Of a DNA stretch of 53,340 nt, positions 25,205-34,626 are shown piece by piece. Location: positions 1 through 53,340 of the forward strand of contig CAZTQR010000016.1 of the NCBI GenBank assembly GCA_964615795.1, written 5' to 3'. The stretch's first letter is position 1; every line of letters starts with the position of its first letter. A program made the position numbers and the translations under genes. Origin of the DNA: JADJAH01 sp964615795. GTDB taxonomy: Bacteria > Bacteroidota > Ignavibacteria > Tepidaquicellales > Tepidaquicellaceae. The notes below the pieces were generated by a model, which did no database searches, was not told where the DNA came from, and saw only the letters and a program-made list of their open reading frames with translations.

Positions 25205-26122
25205 ATGAAAGCGCTTCTTATCGGTGCCGGAATAGAACCGGCACACAGCGGATTATCTCCTGTATGGCCTGATTATTCCTTCAGCTACATTCCTACAAAT
25301 TATTCTGATCTCAAACAAAGGGAGACAAAAGAAAAGAATACTTACAAGAGTCTCGGACTCGATTATTTTGTCTCAGACAAGACAGTGAACAGAAGGGTAC
25401 ACATGGACCCCGAGTTTGAAACATTTACATACGGCGATCAGGACAAAGTCAAAAGAAATTCACTGCTCAGACTTAACAGGGGTGATTTGCTCGTTTTCCA
25501 CCTTGCAGGAGAATGGCAGGGCGATCCCAAAGAGGTTTGCTGTCATATCTTCGGTTACTTTGTTGTAAACTATGTTGTGGATTGGAATGAACTTACTTCT
25601 GCAGAAAGGAAGAAGTATCAATCATTCCTGAAGAAGAACGCGCACATAAGGAGTTCAAAGTCGAAAGATAACCTCGTGATTGTAAAAGGATACAGGAAGA
25701 GCAAACTTCTGAAGAGGTGCATTCCAATTACAGAGCCGAATCCGCGGCCTCGCAAAAACGCATTTGCTGTATCGGAAGACATGAGCAGATTTCTCGGCAT
25801 AAAGGAGCCCATCAGGTTGTCTGTGCCGGTATGGATAAAGGGCCAAAAGGAGATTGACAATCTTAAGATGCTTCTTGGAGTTGACAGAGTTGATCCGGAG
25901 AAGTTTGAAGGGAAAATGCCTCTCAGTCTTCTCCGAAACATCATAGACAAAGAAAGAAAACTCACTGCGGCCGAAAAGCTTTTCTTTATGAACTTCATGA
26001 TGTCCAAATCAAACGATTACCGCTCCTGTGCCGAGAATTTCGGAACAGACATGTACATAGCAGGATTCAGGAATGTGGATGTGCTTGATGAGTATTTCAT
26101 AAAATTCTTTTACAAAGTTTAG
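25205..26122 (+). CDS. Nmad3-like protein (nucleotide modification associated domain 3)
   Basis: A 305-residue cytosolic protein that fits my recall of the Nmad3 family: N-terminal MKALLIGAGIEPAHSG with PDYSFSYIP, then HMDPEFETFTYGD, SLLRLNRGDLLVFHLAG, an IFGYFVV strand, KNAHIRSS, IVKGYRKSKLLKRCIPI, and a C-terminal P(V/I)WIKG segment. Nmad domains were defined by their association with DNA base-modification loci; the biochemical activity of Nmad3 is unknown. No DNA methyltransferase, glycosyltransferase for DNA or phage gene is next to it, and it is flanked by long gaps, so it is an orphan here. The C-terminal 70 residues (about 235-305) are helical and may be lineage specific. Composition resembles the surrounding genes. 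Confidence 0.7.
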   Translation: MKALLIGAGIEPAHSGLSPVWPDYSFSYIPTNYSDLKQRETKEKNTYKSLGLDYFVSDKTVNRRVHMDPEFETFTYGDQDKVKRNSLLRLNRGDLLVFHLAGEWQGDPKEVCCHIFGYFVVNYVVDWNELTSAERKKYQSFLKKNAHIRSSKSKDNLVIVKGYRKSKLLKRCIPITEPNPRPRKNAFAVSEDMSRFLGIKEPIRLSVPVWIKGQKEIDNLKMLLGVDRVDPEKFEGKMPLSLLRNIIDKERKLTAAEKLFFMNFMMSKSNDYRSCAENFGTDMYIAGFRNVDVLDEYFIKFFYKV

Positions 26123-26338
26123 GCACGGGCGACTAAGCTGTAATACATATGTATGTGAGTTATGGCCCGGTATTGGCTGAGATTCAATTATTAAGTGGAA
26201 CTGTGAAATGCTGGAAGTTCATAAACTGAACCGCATCTTCAGTGATCGTATTGCTGATGCCTCTGTTCAAATTAAACGGTTCTGCTCATTTCTTCTTTCT
26301 TTGAGCAATTCCCAACTTCAGTTAACCCGTAACCTAAA

Positions 26339-26368
26339 TTGAATGTGCAGATCAGAATGATTAATTTG
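26339..26368 (+). promoter_or_regulatory. Promoter for purN-purH
   Basis: TTG (26339-26341), 20-base spacer, TAATTTG (26362-26368). The same TTGAAT...TAATTTGC layout with identical spacing occurs before 47478. The start would be about 15 bases ahead of the purN TTG codon. Confidence 0.55.
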
Positions 26369-26386
26369 CATTGAAAACGAAATTAA

Positions 26387-27019
26387 TTGAACATCTGCGT
26401 TCTTGCTTCGGGAGCCGGAAGCAATTTCAGGGAGCTTGTCAGATCTTCTGAGAACGGTCTGATCACTTCTCATATATCACTCTTAATTACAAACAACTCT
26501 GACTCGGGAGCAAGCATCATTGCGAAGGATCACGGTGTTGAATGCCTGCACATCAGCAGGAAGAAATTCTGCACTATTTCAGACGATGAATTCTCCGCAA
26601 TGTTCCTGCATGAACTGGTTTCAAGAAAGATAGATTTCATCACTCTTTGCGGCTACATGAAGCGTGTTCCGCAGACTGTGCTTGAGCACTTCAGAAACAG
26701 GATCATCAACATCCATCCTGCACTGCTTCCTTCTTTCGGCGGCAAGGGTATGTACGGAATCAATGTTCATGAGGCAGTGATAAGGAGCGGGGTGAAGGTA
26801 AGCGGGATAACAATTCATTTCGTTGACGGCGATTATGATCTGGGAAGAATAATCTTTCAGAAATGCTGTGAAGTTTCTGATGACGATGATGCTTTCTCGC
26901 TTTCGGAAAAGGTGAAAAAGCTTGAACATCAATACTATCCGGTTATTGTAAGAAAGTTTGAAGAAGGCAGTGTCAGCTTCGCCGGAGACAGAGTCACTGT
27001 GGAACAAACTGAATCTTAA
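26387..27019 (+). CDS. purN: Phosphoribosylglycinamide formyltransferase PurN
   Basis: PurN transfers a formyl group from 10-formyl-tetrahydrofolate to GAR in purine synthesis. The 210 residues show the N-terminal ICVLASGAGSNF phosphate-binding loop, the active-site INIHPALLPSFGG (Asn and His), and HFVDGDYDLGRII with the catalytic Asp. The start codon is TTG at 26387; the protein aligns from its second residue with the family N-terminus, so no upstream start is needed. purH follows after 27 bases, and a third purine gene, purD, is at 49884. Confidence 0.94.
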   Translation: MNICVLASGAGSNFRELVRSSENGLITSHISLLITNNSDSGASIIAKDHGVECLHISRKKFCTISDDEFSAMFLHELVSRKIDFITLCGYMKRVPQTVLEHFRNRIINIHPALLPSFGGKGMYGINVHEAVIRSGVKVSGITIHFVDGDYDLGRIIFQKCCEVSDDDDAFSLSEKVKKLEHQYYPVIVRKFEEGSVSFAGDRVTVEQTES

Positions 27020-27046
27020 ATTTGAATCTTAAAAACTATTTCATAA

Positions 27047-28582
27047 GTGATCAAGCGCGCACTCATAAGTGTTTATGACAAGACCGGAGTACTGGAGTTT
27101 TCTTCCAGGCTACGTGAACTTGGTGTAGAAATAGTGTCAACGGGAGGAACATTTAAACTGCTCAGCGAAAACGGCATAGAAGCGATCCGGGTTGAAAGCC
27201 TGACCGGCTTTCCTGAGATGCTCGGCGGAAGGGTCAAGACTCTTCATCCTGTAATATTCGGCGGAATACTCGCAGACCGCGGCAGGGAACATCACATTGA
27301 TTCTGCAGAAGCTGCAGGTATAGAGCTGATTGACCTAGTGGTCGTCAACCTCTACCCCTTTGCTGAAACTGTTAAGCGTGACGGCTCAACGCTTGAGGAG
27401 GCCATTGAGCAGATAGACATCGGCGGGGTTTCGCTTATACGTGCGGCGGCAAAGAATTTCATGCATGTTGATGTGCTTACAAACCCTTCCCAGTATGCCG
27501 AATACATTCAGGTGCTGACCACTGCAAACGGAGATGAGAACCGCGAATATGCAAAAGATCTTGCCAGGAGGGCATTCCTGGTCACATCCTCTTACGATTC
27601 TCTGATCTCGGCTTATCTGTCGACAGGTGAAATAACTGATGAAGAGGCCTATGCTAAAGAAAGATTTCCGGGAGCTGATTACACATCACTGCGCTACGGC
27701 GAGAACCCGCACCAGAAGGCAGTTCTGGTAAAGTACGGATTCGACGAGATCTTTGAGGTGCTACACGGTAAGGAGATCTCATACAACAACCTTCTCGACA
27801 TCAACGCGGCTTATGAACTGACAGAGGATCTGCTGAGATTCGGAACCGCCTGCGCGATCGTAAAGCACGGAAATCCCTGCGGGGCGGCAGTGGGCAGGGA
27901 CAATCTCGACGCATACCTGAAAGCATTCGGCACTGATACAGTGTCGCCCTTCGGCGGAATTGTTGCGTTCAATCGAAAATTGGACTTTAATACTTCAGCC
28001 GAAGTTGATAAATTGTTCACCGAAATAATTTTGGCGCCCGATTTTGATGAAGATGCACTGGGCCTTCTGAAAAAGAAGAAGAACCGGAGGCTCGTTCGTT
28101 ACAGATATCTTCCGGAAAGGCATGAAGTGCGAAGCATCCCGGGAGGATTTCTGATACAGGATAAGGATACGGTGACTTCAAATTCGGCAAGCCTGCAGAT
28201 AGTTACAGTAAGGAAGCCTGATGGCGATGAAACTACTGACATGCTCTTTGCGGAAACAGTTTGCAAGCACGCTAAGTCAAATGCAGTAGTGTTTGCCAAA
28301 GGACTGAGGACTCTTGGGATAGGAGCGGGACAGCCGTCAAGAATAGATTCAACCAGGCTCGCCGTATCAAAGGCAAAGCAGTTCGGGCATGATCTTAACG
28401 GATGCGTTGCGGCATCCGACGCGTTCTTCCCGTTTGCCGACGGAGTGATTGAGATTGCCGAAAGCGGAGCTGTTTCAGTGATACAACCCGGCGGATCAGT
28501 TCGTGACGAGGAAGTGATAGCAGAAGCTGACAGAAGAAACATTGCAATGGCGTTTACGGGTATCAGGCACTTCAAACATTAA
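27047..28582 (+). CDS. purH: Bifunctional AICAR transformylase / IMP cyclohydrolase PurH
   Basis: PurH performs the last two steps of IMP synthesis. The 511 residues have the N-terminal cyclohydrolase domain (VSTGGTF, GRVKTLHP, and GGVSLIRAAAKN, residues 1 to about 195) and the C-terminal transformylase domain (LRYGENPHQ, AIVKHGNPCG with the catalytic Lys-His, GIGAGQPSR, SDAFFPFADG). Length is normal. The start is GTG at 27047; the protein begins IKRALISVYDK as expected. It is co-transcribed with purN and ends 38 bases before mreB. Confidence 0.95.
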   Translation: MIKRALISVYDKTGVLEFSSRLRELGVEIVSTGGTFKLLSENGIEAIRVESLTGFPEMLGGRVKTLHPVIFGGILADRGREHHIDSAEAAGIELIDLVVVNLYPFAETVKRDGSTLEEAIEQIDIGGVSLIRAAAKNFMHVDVLTNPSQYAEYIQVLTTANGDENREYAKDLARRAFLVTSSYDSLISAYLSTGEITDEEAYAKERFPGADYTSLRYGENPHQKAVLVKYGFDEIFEVLHGKEISYNNLLDINAAYELTEDLLRFGTACAIVKHGNPCGAAVGRDNLDAYLKAFGTDTVSPFGGIVAFNRKLDFNTSAEVDKLFTEIILAPDFDEDALGLLKKKKNRRLVRYRYLPERHEVRSIPGGFLIQDKDTVTSNSASLQIVTVRKPDGDETTDMLFAETVCKHAKSNAVVFAKGLRTLGIGAGQPSRIDSTRLAVSKAKQFGHDLNGCVAASDAFFPFADGVIEIAESGAVSVIQPGGSVRDEEVIAEADRRNIAMAFTGIRHFKH

Positions 28583-28620
28583 ACAACGATTCCGACAACA
28601 GACTAAACACAGGATTATTA

Positions 28621-29637
28621 ATGCCTCTACTGGGAATGTTCTCCAATGACATAGCGATTGATCTTGGCACAGCCAATACGCTTATTTATATGAAAGGAAA
28701 AGGTATCGTGCTCAATGAACCGTCCATAGTCACTTATGATGTCACTTCGCGAAAGATCATTGCTATCGGAGAAGAGTCGAAGCAGATGATGGGAAAGGTG
28801 CATAAGGAGCTTGCCACTATCAGGCCGATGAAAGACGGAGTGATAGCCGACTTTGAGATAGCCGAGGGAATGATAAAGGAATTTATCAAGAAGATAAGCT
28901 CGAGCTGGATGCCCGCAAAGCGTATCGTCATTTGCGTTCCGAGCGGCATTACCGAAGTGGAAAAAAGGGCAGTAAGGGATACAGCCGAACATGCCGGTGC
29001 AAAAGAGGTTTATCTGATCTCGGAACCCATGGCCGCCGCAATCGGCATCGGGCTTGATGTGATGGGACCTTACGGAAACATGATCGTTGACATAGGAGGC
29101 GGAACAACTGAGATAGCGGTGATCGCGCTTTCGGGCATAACAAACGGAGCTTCCATCAGGATCGCGGGTGACGAGCTTACGGAATCCATCATCAGATTCT
29201 TCAGGAACAATCACAACATACTCATCGGCGAAAGGACTGCCGAAGAGATCAAGTGCCAGGTAGGTTCTGTGATGCCTCAGAAGGAAGAAGTGATAATCGA
29301 AGTAAAAGGAAGGGATCTTGTTGCAGGTGTGCCTAAGATCACGGAGGTCAGTTCTGTGGAAATAAGAGAGTCTTTGAATTCACCTGTTGTGCAGATGATC
29401 GAAGCGGTCAAAGTAGCTCTTGAAAAGACTGCGCCCGAACTTTCTTCTGACCTTCTTGACAGGGGTATATTTCTCACGGGCGGAGGTGCGCTTATCAAGG
29501 GACTCGATGAAAGAATTAAGATGGAAACAGGGGTTCCTGTTCATGTTGCGGACGATCCGCTTACTGCCGTTGCCAGAGGCACAGGCAAGGTACTCGAGAA
29601 TTTAGACACTTATAAGAAAGTACTTCTAAGGCGTTGA
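28621..29637 (+). CDS. mreB: Rod-shape actin homologue MreB
   Basis: MreB is the cytoskeletal ATPase that guides lateral wall synthesis. The 338 residues show the nucleotide-binding motifs IDLGTANTLIY (phosphate 1), VDIGGGTTEIAV (phosphate 2) and FLTGGGALIKG (adenosine), at the usual positions and normal length. It opens the rod-shape operon mreB, mreC, mreD, mrdA, rodA, consistent with a rod-shaped cell. Its promoter would have to be in the 38 bases after purH or upstream of purN. Confidence 0.96.
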   Translation: MPLLGMFSNDIAIDLGTANTLIYMKGKGIVLNEPSIVTYDVTSRKIIAIGEESKQMMGKVHKELATIRPMKDGVIADFEIAEGMIKEFIKKISSSWMPAKRIVICVPSGITEVEKRAVRDTAEHAGAKEVYLISEPMAAAIGIGLDVMGPYGNMIVDIGGGTTEIAVIALSGITNGASIRIAGDELTESIIRFFRNNHNILIGERTAEEIKCQVGSVMPQKEEVIIEVKGRDLVAGVPKITEVSSVEIRESLNSPVVQMIEAVKVALEKTAPELSSDLLDRGIFLTGGGALIKGLDERIKMETGVPVHVADDPLTAVARGTGKVLENLDTYKKVLLRR

Positions 29638-29692
29638 CGGGCAGGAGTTCAGCCCGTTCGTACTGGCACTGCGTTTCTTCATCAAACACTGA

Positions 29693-30526
29693 ATGAAAAC
29701 ACTCGGACTACTTCTCTTCCGAATTAAGGACTATCTGATCCTCACTTTCCTGGTTGTAGTATCTCTCTTTTTGATTTTCTCAAATGATAATGCACAGATC
29801 AGATTTCTGAGGGCGGTTGCTGTCGGTGTAATGGGAACAGTGCAAAGCGGTATGTCTGTTGTACCGAATGTTTTTGAGATACAGAAGGAGAATGAATTCC
29901 TTCGCGAGAAGAATATTCAGCTTGCAAACGAGCTGTCTTCTCTGAAAGAAACGAAGCTTGAGAATATCCGTCTTTCGAGGGAACTCGGTCTCAAGGACAA
30001 AAGCATCTCCGGAGTTGTGATAGCAAGGATCGTCGGCAAATCGCTGATACAGGCAAGGAATACGATCACCCTCAATGTTGGAGACAACGACAGTGTGAAG
30101 GTGAACATGCCCGTGATAACGGACGACGGGCTTGTCGGAAGGGTGGTGTCTGTAAGCAAGAATTACTCAATTGCTCAGATCCTCTACAACAGAAATCTCA
30201 ACATCTCCGTGAAGGATCAGAGAAGCAGGGTTGACGGCATACTCAACTATGACGGGGCAGGAAACCTTGTTATAAACAACGTGCCGAAGAGCGCAGACGT
30301 GAAGCCCGGCGATCTCATAATCACCTCGCCCTACAGCAATTATTTTCCTTCAGGGATACCTGTGGGCACGGTGGTTGAGGAAGGAAATCTCGATAACCTG
30401 TTCAAGAAGATCATCGTTGAGCCGTCGGTGTCATTCACAGACCTTGAAGAAGTCTTCATACTCAAGCATCTTCCCGACAAAGAAAGACTGGACCTTGAGT
30501 CGTCATACTTCAAAAAGGACAAGTGA
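29693..30526 (+). CDS. mreC: Rod shape-determining protein MreC
   Basis: MreC links the cytoplasmic MreB filament to the periplasmic wall synthases. The 277 residues have one membrane helix near 13-30 (YLILTFLVVVSLFLIF), a coiled coil near 65-100 (ENEFLREKNIQLANELSSLK), and the two-barrel periplasmic domain with NTITLNVGD, MPVITDDGLVGRVV and SPYSNYFPSGIPVGTV. It sits second in the rod-shape operon and its stop abuts the TTG start of mreD. Confidence 0.92.
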   Translation: MKTLGLLLFRIKDYLILTFLVVVSLFLIFSNDNAQIRFLRAVAVGVMGTVQSGMSVVPNVFEIQKENEFLREKNIQLANELSSLKETKLENIRLSRELGLKDKSISGVVIARIVGKSLIQARNTITLNVGDNDSVKVNMPVITDDGLVGRVVSVSKNYSIAQILYNRNLNISVKDQRSRVDGILNYDGAGNLVINNVPKSADVKPGDLIITSPYSNYFPSGIPVGTVVEEGNLDNLFKKIIVEPSVSFTDLEEVFILKHLPDKERLDLESSYFKKDK

Positions 30527-31030
30527 TTGATCTATTTTTCTGACTATATAAAGTTTGCTCTTTTATTTGCCGTCCTGATACTTGTTCAGATCACGCTGAT
30601 AAGCCTGATATCCATCTCAAGGCTTAACATCTCGCCTGACATTGTGCTGTTGCTTGTTATCTACATCGGGCTGTCGAGGGGAAACATTGCCGGTATGATC
30701 AGCGGATTCCTTGCCGGACTTGCGCTGGACATTCTGAGCGGTTCGTTCACAGGATTATCAGCGCTTGCCTATACTGTCAGCGGATTTGTAGCGGGGTATT
30801 TTAAGAGAGATCCGGCGGAAGGCGGAGGAAAATTTTCCTATGTCGGAATTATTTTCATATGTGCGCTGATTTGCAGTTTCATATTCTTTGCCATTTATTA
30901 TCAGGGATCCGGATTGAACCTGCTCGACATTTTGCTGAGATATGTGCTTACAAGTGCGGCTTACACAACGGTGATTGGGTTCATGGCAAATCTCATTTTC
31001 AACAAATTCGATCTTAAGAAATCATTCTGA
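30527..31030 (+). CDS. mreD: Rod shape-determining protein MreD
   Basis: A 167-residue inner-membrane protein of the elongation complex, almost wholly hydrophobic with five or six membrane helices. ISPDIVLLLVIYIGLSRGNIAGMISGFLAGLALDILSG contains the family pattern around GxxxGxxxDxxSG. The start is TTG, directly after the mreC stop. Assignment rests on position and membrane pattern together. Confidence 0.88.
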   Translation: MIYFSDYIKFALLFAVLILVQITLISLISISRLNISPDIVLLLVIYIGLSRGNIAGMISGFLAGLALDILSGSFTGLSALAYTVSGFVAGYFKRDPAEGGGKFSYVGIIFICALICSFIFFAIYYQGSGLNLLDILLRYVLTSAAYTTVIGFMANLIFNKFDLKKSF

Positions 31031-31031
31031 A

Positions 31032-32825
31032 TTGGAACCGGAAAAGAAACGTGCGATAGTCATAGCAATTGCAGCTCTTGTATTTACGCTGCTCGGAGTG
31101 AGGCTGGCATATCTTCAGCTTTTTTCGGCTGACGAACTCAGAGGGCTTTCTGACAAGAACTCTATCAAGACCATTACCGTAACGCCGCCGCGCGGGTTAA
31201 TGTATGACCGTAACGGAAAAATTCTGGTTGACAACAAACCCTCCTATACGGTTGCAATCACGCCAAACCAGTTTGACACATCAATAACGGACGAGATCTC
31301 CTCACTGCTTGAGATCCCACGTGACAGGCTTCTTCAGACTCTCAAGGACGTCAAAGGCACAAACAGGTTCAACCCGCTTCGTGTAAAGAGGGATGTCGAG
31401 TTCAGGGTGGTTGCGCATATTGCGGAAAATCACGACAGGCTGAAGGGAGTTGATTATCAGATCGAGGCAACGAGGTTCTATCCTGACGGCATACACGGCT
31501 CGCATTCATTCGGATATGCAAGCGAGATCTCGGAGAAGGATCTTAAGAATCAGGAAGGTGATTACTACAAGCAGGGTGATATTGTCGGATCAACAGGAAT
31601 AGAAAAGAGCTATGAAAAGAACCTGAGAGGAACAAAGGGCTATAAGTTCATTACTGTGGATGTTAAGGGCAGGGAGATCGGTCCGCTCAATGACGGCAAC
31701 AGCGACATGCCTCCGGTGAACGGCGAAGACCTGATCCTTGGTATGGACAAGGACCTGCAGATCTATGCGGAGTCTCTGATGGAAGGAAAGGAAGGAGCGA
31801 TCGTTGCGCTTGATCCGCGAAACGGCGAGATACTCTGCTTTGTGTCGAAACCCGATTTTGACCTTTCGCTCTTCACGGGAAAGACAGACCCGAAAGTCTA
31901 TGCGTCGCTTATTGCGGATCCTCAGAAGCCGATGTTCAACAGAGCCACTCAGACAAGATATCCGCCGGGCTCGACATGGAAGATGATGATGTCACTTGCC
32001 GCGCTTGATTCGGGGATAATTACAACCACATCAACAGTGAATTGCCCGGGGGCTTTTGTGTACGGCGGAAGATCATATGAAGATCACGGTTCATACGGCA
32101 ATATCAATGTTGTCAGAGCGCTTGAAGTGTCTTCAAACGTCTTCTATTACAAGATGGGCCTTGCAATCGGAATAGACAACTTCGAAAGGTATTGCAGAAT
32201 GTTCGGTTTCGGACAGAAGACCGGGCTTGACATACCGCAGGAATATTCAGGACTTCTGCCTACAAGAAGATATTATGACAAGGTCTTTGGAAAGGACAGA
32301 TGGCCTAACGGCGTGCTTGTCAATCTCGGAATTGGACAGGGGGAACTTGGCGTTACGCCGGTTCAGATGGCGGCATACGTCGGGGCAATATCCATGAACG
32401 GACTTTACTGCCAGCCGCATTTTGTCTCCAAAGTGAGGAACACTGTAACCAATACGGTAGAAGATCTTAAGTTTGAACAGAGAAGAATTGACATGGATGC
32501 GAAGAATTATGAAGCAGTAAACAAGGGAATGTACCTTGTGGTGAACGGAAACGGGACCGCAAGGACGATCAAGTCGGAACAGTTTGTAATGTGCGGCAAA
32601 ACGGGCACGGCACAGAACTCTACCGGCACGAATCACTCATGGTTTGTGGGATATGCGCCATACGGAGATCCGAAAATTGCAATCTGCGTGCTCGGAGAAA
32701 AGCAGGGCTGGGGCGCTTCGTTTGCCGCGCCGGTTGCGGCGAAGATCATGCTGAGATACCTTGGCGGCCCTGGCATAGATCCCGAAGCTGAAATTAAACC
32801 TGTCAGCGGAGGCGTGAACGACTAA
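31032..32825 (+). CDS. mrdA: Penicillin-binding protein 2 (elongation transpeptidase)
   Basis: PBP2 crosslinks peptidoglycan with RodA during elongation. With the TTG start at 31032, one base after the mreD stop, it has 597 residues; an ATG at 30975 is in frame but lies inside mreD. Features in order: membrane helix near 10-28, the dimerisation domain (PPRGLMYDRNG), then the transpeptidase with the active Ser in PPGSTWKMM, the SxN motif in EVSSNVFYYKMG, and KTGTAQ. The periplasmic orientation and the gene order mreD-mrdA-rodA match the rod system. Confidence 0.94.
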   Translation: MEPEKKRAIVIAIAALVFTLLGVRLAYLQLFSADELRGLSDKNSIKTITVTPPRGLMYDRNGKILVDNKPSYTVAITPNQFDTSITDEISSLLEIPRDRLLQTLKDVKGTNRFNPLRVKRDVEFRVVAHIAENHDRLKGVDYQIEATRFYPDGIHGSHSFGYASEISEKDLKNQEGDYYKQGDIVGSTGIEKSYEKNLRGTKGYKFITVDVKGREIGPLNDGNSDMPPVNGEDLILGMDKDLQIYAESLMEGKEGAIVALDPRNGEILCFVSKPDFDLSLFTGKTDPKVYASLIADPQKPMFNRATQTRYPPGSTWKMMMSLAALDSGIITTTSTVNCPGAFVYGGRSYEDHGSYGNINVVRALEVSSNVFYYKMGLAIGIDNFERYCRMFGFGQKTGLDIPQEYSGLLPTRRYYDKVFGKDRWPNGVLVNLGIGQGELGVTPVQMAAYVGAISMNGLYCQPHFVSKVRNTVTNTVEDLKFEQRRIDMDAKNYEAVNKGMYLVVNGNGTARTIKSEQFVMCGKTGTAQNSTGTNHSWFVGYAPYGDPKIAICVLGEKQGWGASFAAPVAAKIMLRYLGGPGIDPEAEIKPVSGGVND

Positions 32826-32829
32826 GGTA

Positions 32830-34053
32830 ATGGACAGAGGCATATTCGAAAAGATTGACGGCTTTTTGATCGCGGTTTCTCTGAGCATACTTGCATGCGG
32901 ACTTCTTGCGGTGTTCAGCGCAACGTACACAGGCAGCGGCGACTATTTCACAAAACAATTGTGGTTTGGAGCGGCCGGCATTGTACTTATGCTTGTGGTA
33001 AGTTTCATCCCGCCAAGGTTCATATCACGCGCATCATATCTTTTGTACGGCATTTCACTGGTACTGCTGGTTCTTGTACTGATATTCGGAAAGAAGATCG
33101 CGGGTTCAAAGAGCTGGTTCAGCATCGGAGGTTTCGGAATACAGCCGTCGGAGTTTGCGAAGATCACCACCATACTTGCTCTTGCAAACTACCTGTCATC
33201 CACTGATGAAGGTTTCCGGAATCTGAACAACCCGCTGGAGTTTCTGAAAGCCGCATTGTTCATCGCATTTCCGGTGCTTCTCATCATGCGTCAGCCGGAT
33301 ATGGGAACATCGCTTGTATTTGTGTCCATGCTATTGCCGATCTTCTTCTGGGCCGGGCTTTCACCCTTTGCAATAATCTGCATGGTATCTCCTGCCATAG
33401 TGGTTGTCGGCGCGTTGCTTGGAACCACTTACTTTATCGGTTCGCTTGTAATCGTTTCACTCATTTTGCTGATGTTCAAGAGAAAGATCTTTATTGTAGC
33501 AATTGTTGTACTTGTCAATGTGATTGTTGGGATCTCTGCCGACACTTTGTACAGCAAGCTTCAGCCGTATCAGCAAAAGAGGATACAGGCCGTGTTCGAT
33601 CCCTCGCTCGATCCGCTCGGAAGCGGATACAATGTGATTCAGTCAAAAGTAGCGATCGGTTCGGGCGGGCTTGCGGGAAAAGGTTTCCTGCAGGGTACGC
33701 AGACACAGCTAAAGTTCATACCCGAACAATGGACAGATTTCATCTTCTGCATGATCGGTGAAGAGTTTGGATTTATCGGAAGTGTGGTATTGCTGTTATT
33801 GTTCCTTCTGCTGATAGGTAGGATCGTAAGCAACGGCAGTATTTCAAAGAACAGATTTCTCAGCATCGCATGTATAGGAATTGCAAGCGTTATCTTCTGC
33901 CATGTGGTGATAAATGTCGGAATGACGATCGGGCTTCTGCCGGTGATCGGAATTCCCCTGCCTCTTGTGAGCTACGGCATATCCTCTCTTCTTTCATTTT
34001 TCCTGATGCTGGGTATTGCAATGAGCGCATACAGGTACAGGAATCAGTACTGA
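32830..34053 (+). CDS. rodA: Rod-shape glycosyltransferase RodA
   Basis: RodA is the SEDS-family polymerase that makes glycan strands and partners PBP2. The 407 residues contain about ten membrane helices, and KSWFSIGGFGIQPSEFAKI, IPEQWTDFIFCMIGEEFG and GIPLPLVSYGISSLLSFFLMLGI, which are SEDS signatures; the first covers the conserved W-F and QPSE motifs. It is the last rod-shape gene, 4 bases after mrdA. FtsW is an alternative SEDS member, but the mrdA neighbour argues for RodA. Confidence 0.94.
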   Translation: MDRGIFEKIDGFLIAVSLSILACGLLAVFSATYTGSGDYFTKQLWFGAAGIVLMLVVSFIPPRFISRASYLLYGISLVLLVLVLIFGKKIAGSKSWFSIGGFGIQPSEFAKITTILALANYLSSTDEGFRNLNNPLEFLKAALFIAFPVLLIMRQPDMGTSLVFVSMLLPIFFWAGLSPFAIICMVSPAIVVVGALLGTTYFIGSLVIVSLILLMFKRKIFIVAIVVLVNVIVGISADTLYSKLQPYQQKRIQAVFDPSLDPLGSGYNVIQSKVAIGSGGLAGKGFLQGTQTQLKFIPEQWTDFIFCMIGEEFGFIGSVVLLLLFLLLIGRIVSNGSISKNRFLSIACIGIASVIFCHVVINVGMTIGLLPVIGIPLPLVSYGISSLLSFFLMLGIAMSAYRYRNQY

Positions 34054-34092
34054 TTGCCATACGCATAAACAATTAACACATCAAACATAAAG

Positions 34093-34626
34093 ATGATACT
34101 TTCGGACAAGAAGATCCTTGAAGAGATAAAGTTCAAGAACATAGTCATAAAACCTTTCGACAGGAAGAACCTCGGCTCCAACAGCTATGATGTTCATCTC
34201 GGAGACTGGCTTTCTGTCTATGACGATGAGATCCTTGATGCAAAGAGGCATAACAGGATCACGCACTTCAGAATACCAAAGGACGGATATGTCTTACTGC
34301 CTACCAAGCTCTATCTCGGTGTGACGCAGGAGTACACGGAGACATTTGAGTACGTGCCGTTTCTGGAAGGAAAGTCAAGTGTGGGAAGGCTTGGGATAGA
34401 CATCCATGCGACTGCAGGCAAGGGCGATGTGGGATTCAAGAACAACTGGACGCTTGAGATATCCGTCAAACAACCCGTCAGGATCTATGCTGGTATGCCG
34501 ATCGGCCAGCTTATCTATTTCAAGGTTGACGGAAATGTGCTGACACCCTACAATAAGAAGGCATCTGCAAAGTACAACAGAAAGACCAAGAAGCCGGTAG
34601 AATCAATGATGTGGAAAAACTTCTGA
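34093..34626 (+). CDS. dcd: dCTP deaminase
   Basis: Dcd deaminates dCTP to dUTP, the precursor of dTMP. The 177 residues show MILSDKKILEEI, LGSNSYDVHLGD, EGKSSVGRLGI with the Ser and Arg of the active site, and GFKNNWTLEI with the catalytic Glu. Some relatives also hydrolyse dUTP; which type this is cannot be told by eye. Its stop overlaps the start of pyrF (TGATG), so the two pyrimidine genes are coupled. Confidence 0.92.
   Translation: MILSDKKILEEIKFKNIVIKPFDRKNLGSNSYDVHLGDWLSVYDDEILDAKRHNRITHFRIPKDGYVLLPTKLYLGVTQEYTETFEYVPFLEGKSSVGRLGIDIHATAGKGDVGFKNNWTLEISVKQPVRIYAGMPIGQLIYFKVDGNVLTPYNKKASAKYNRKTKKPVESMMWKNF

Noticed and set aside
28627..29214. A 195-codon frame antisense to mreB
   Set aside because: mreB is unmistakable on the other strand.
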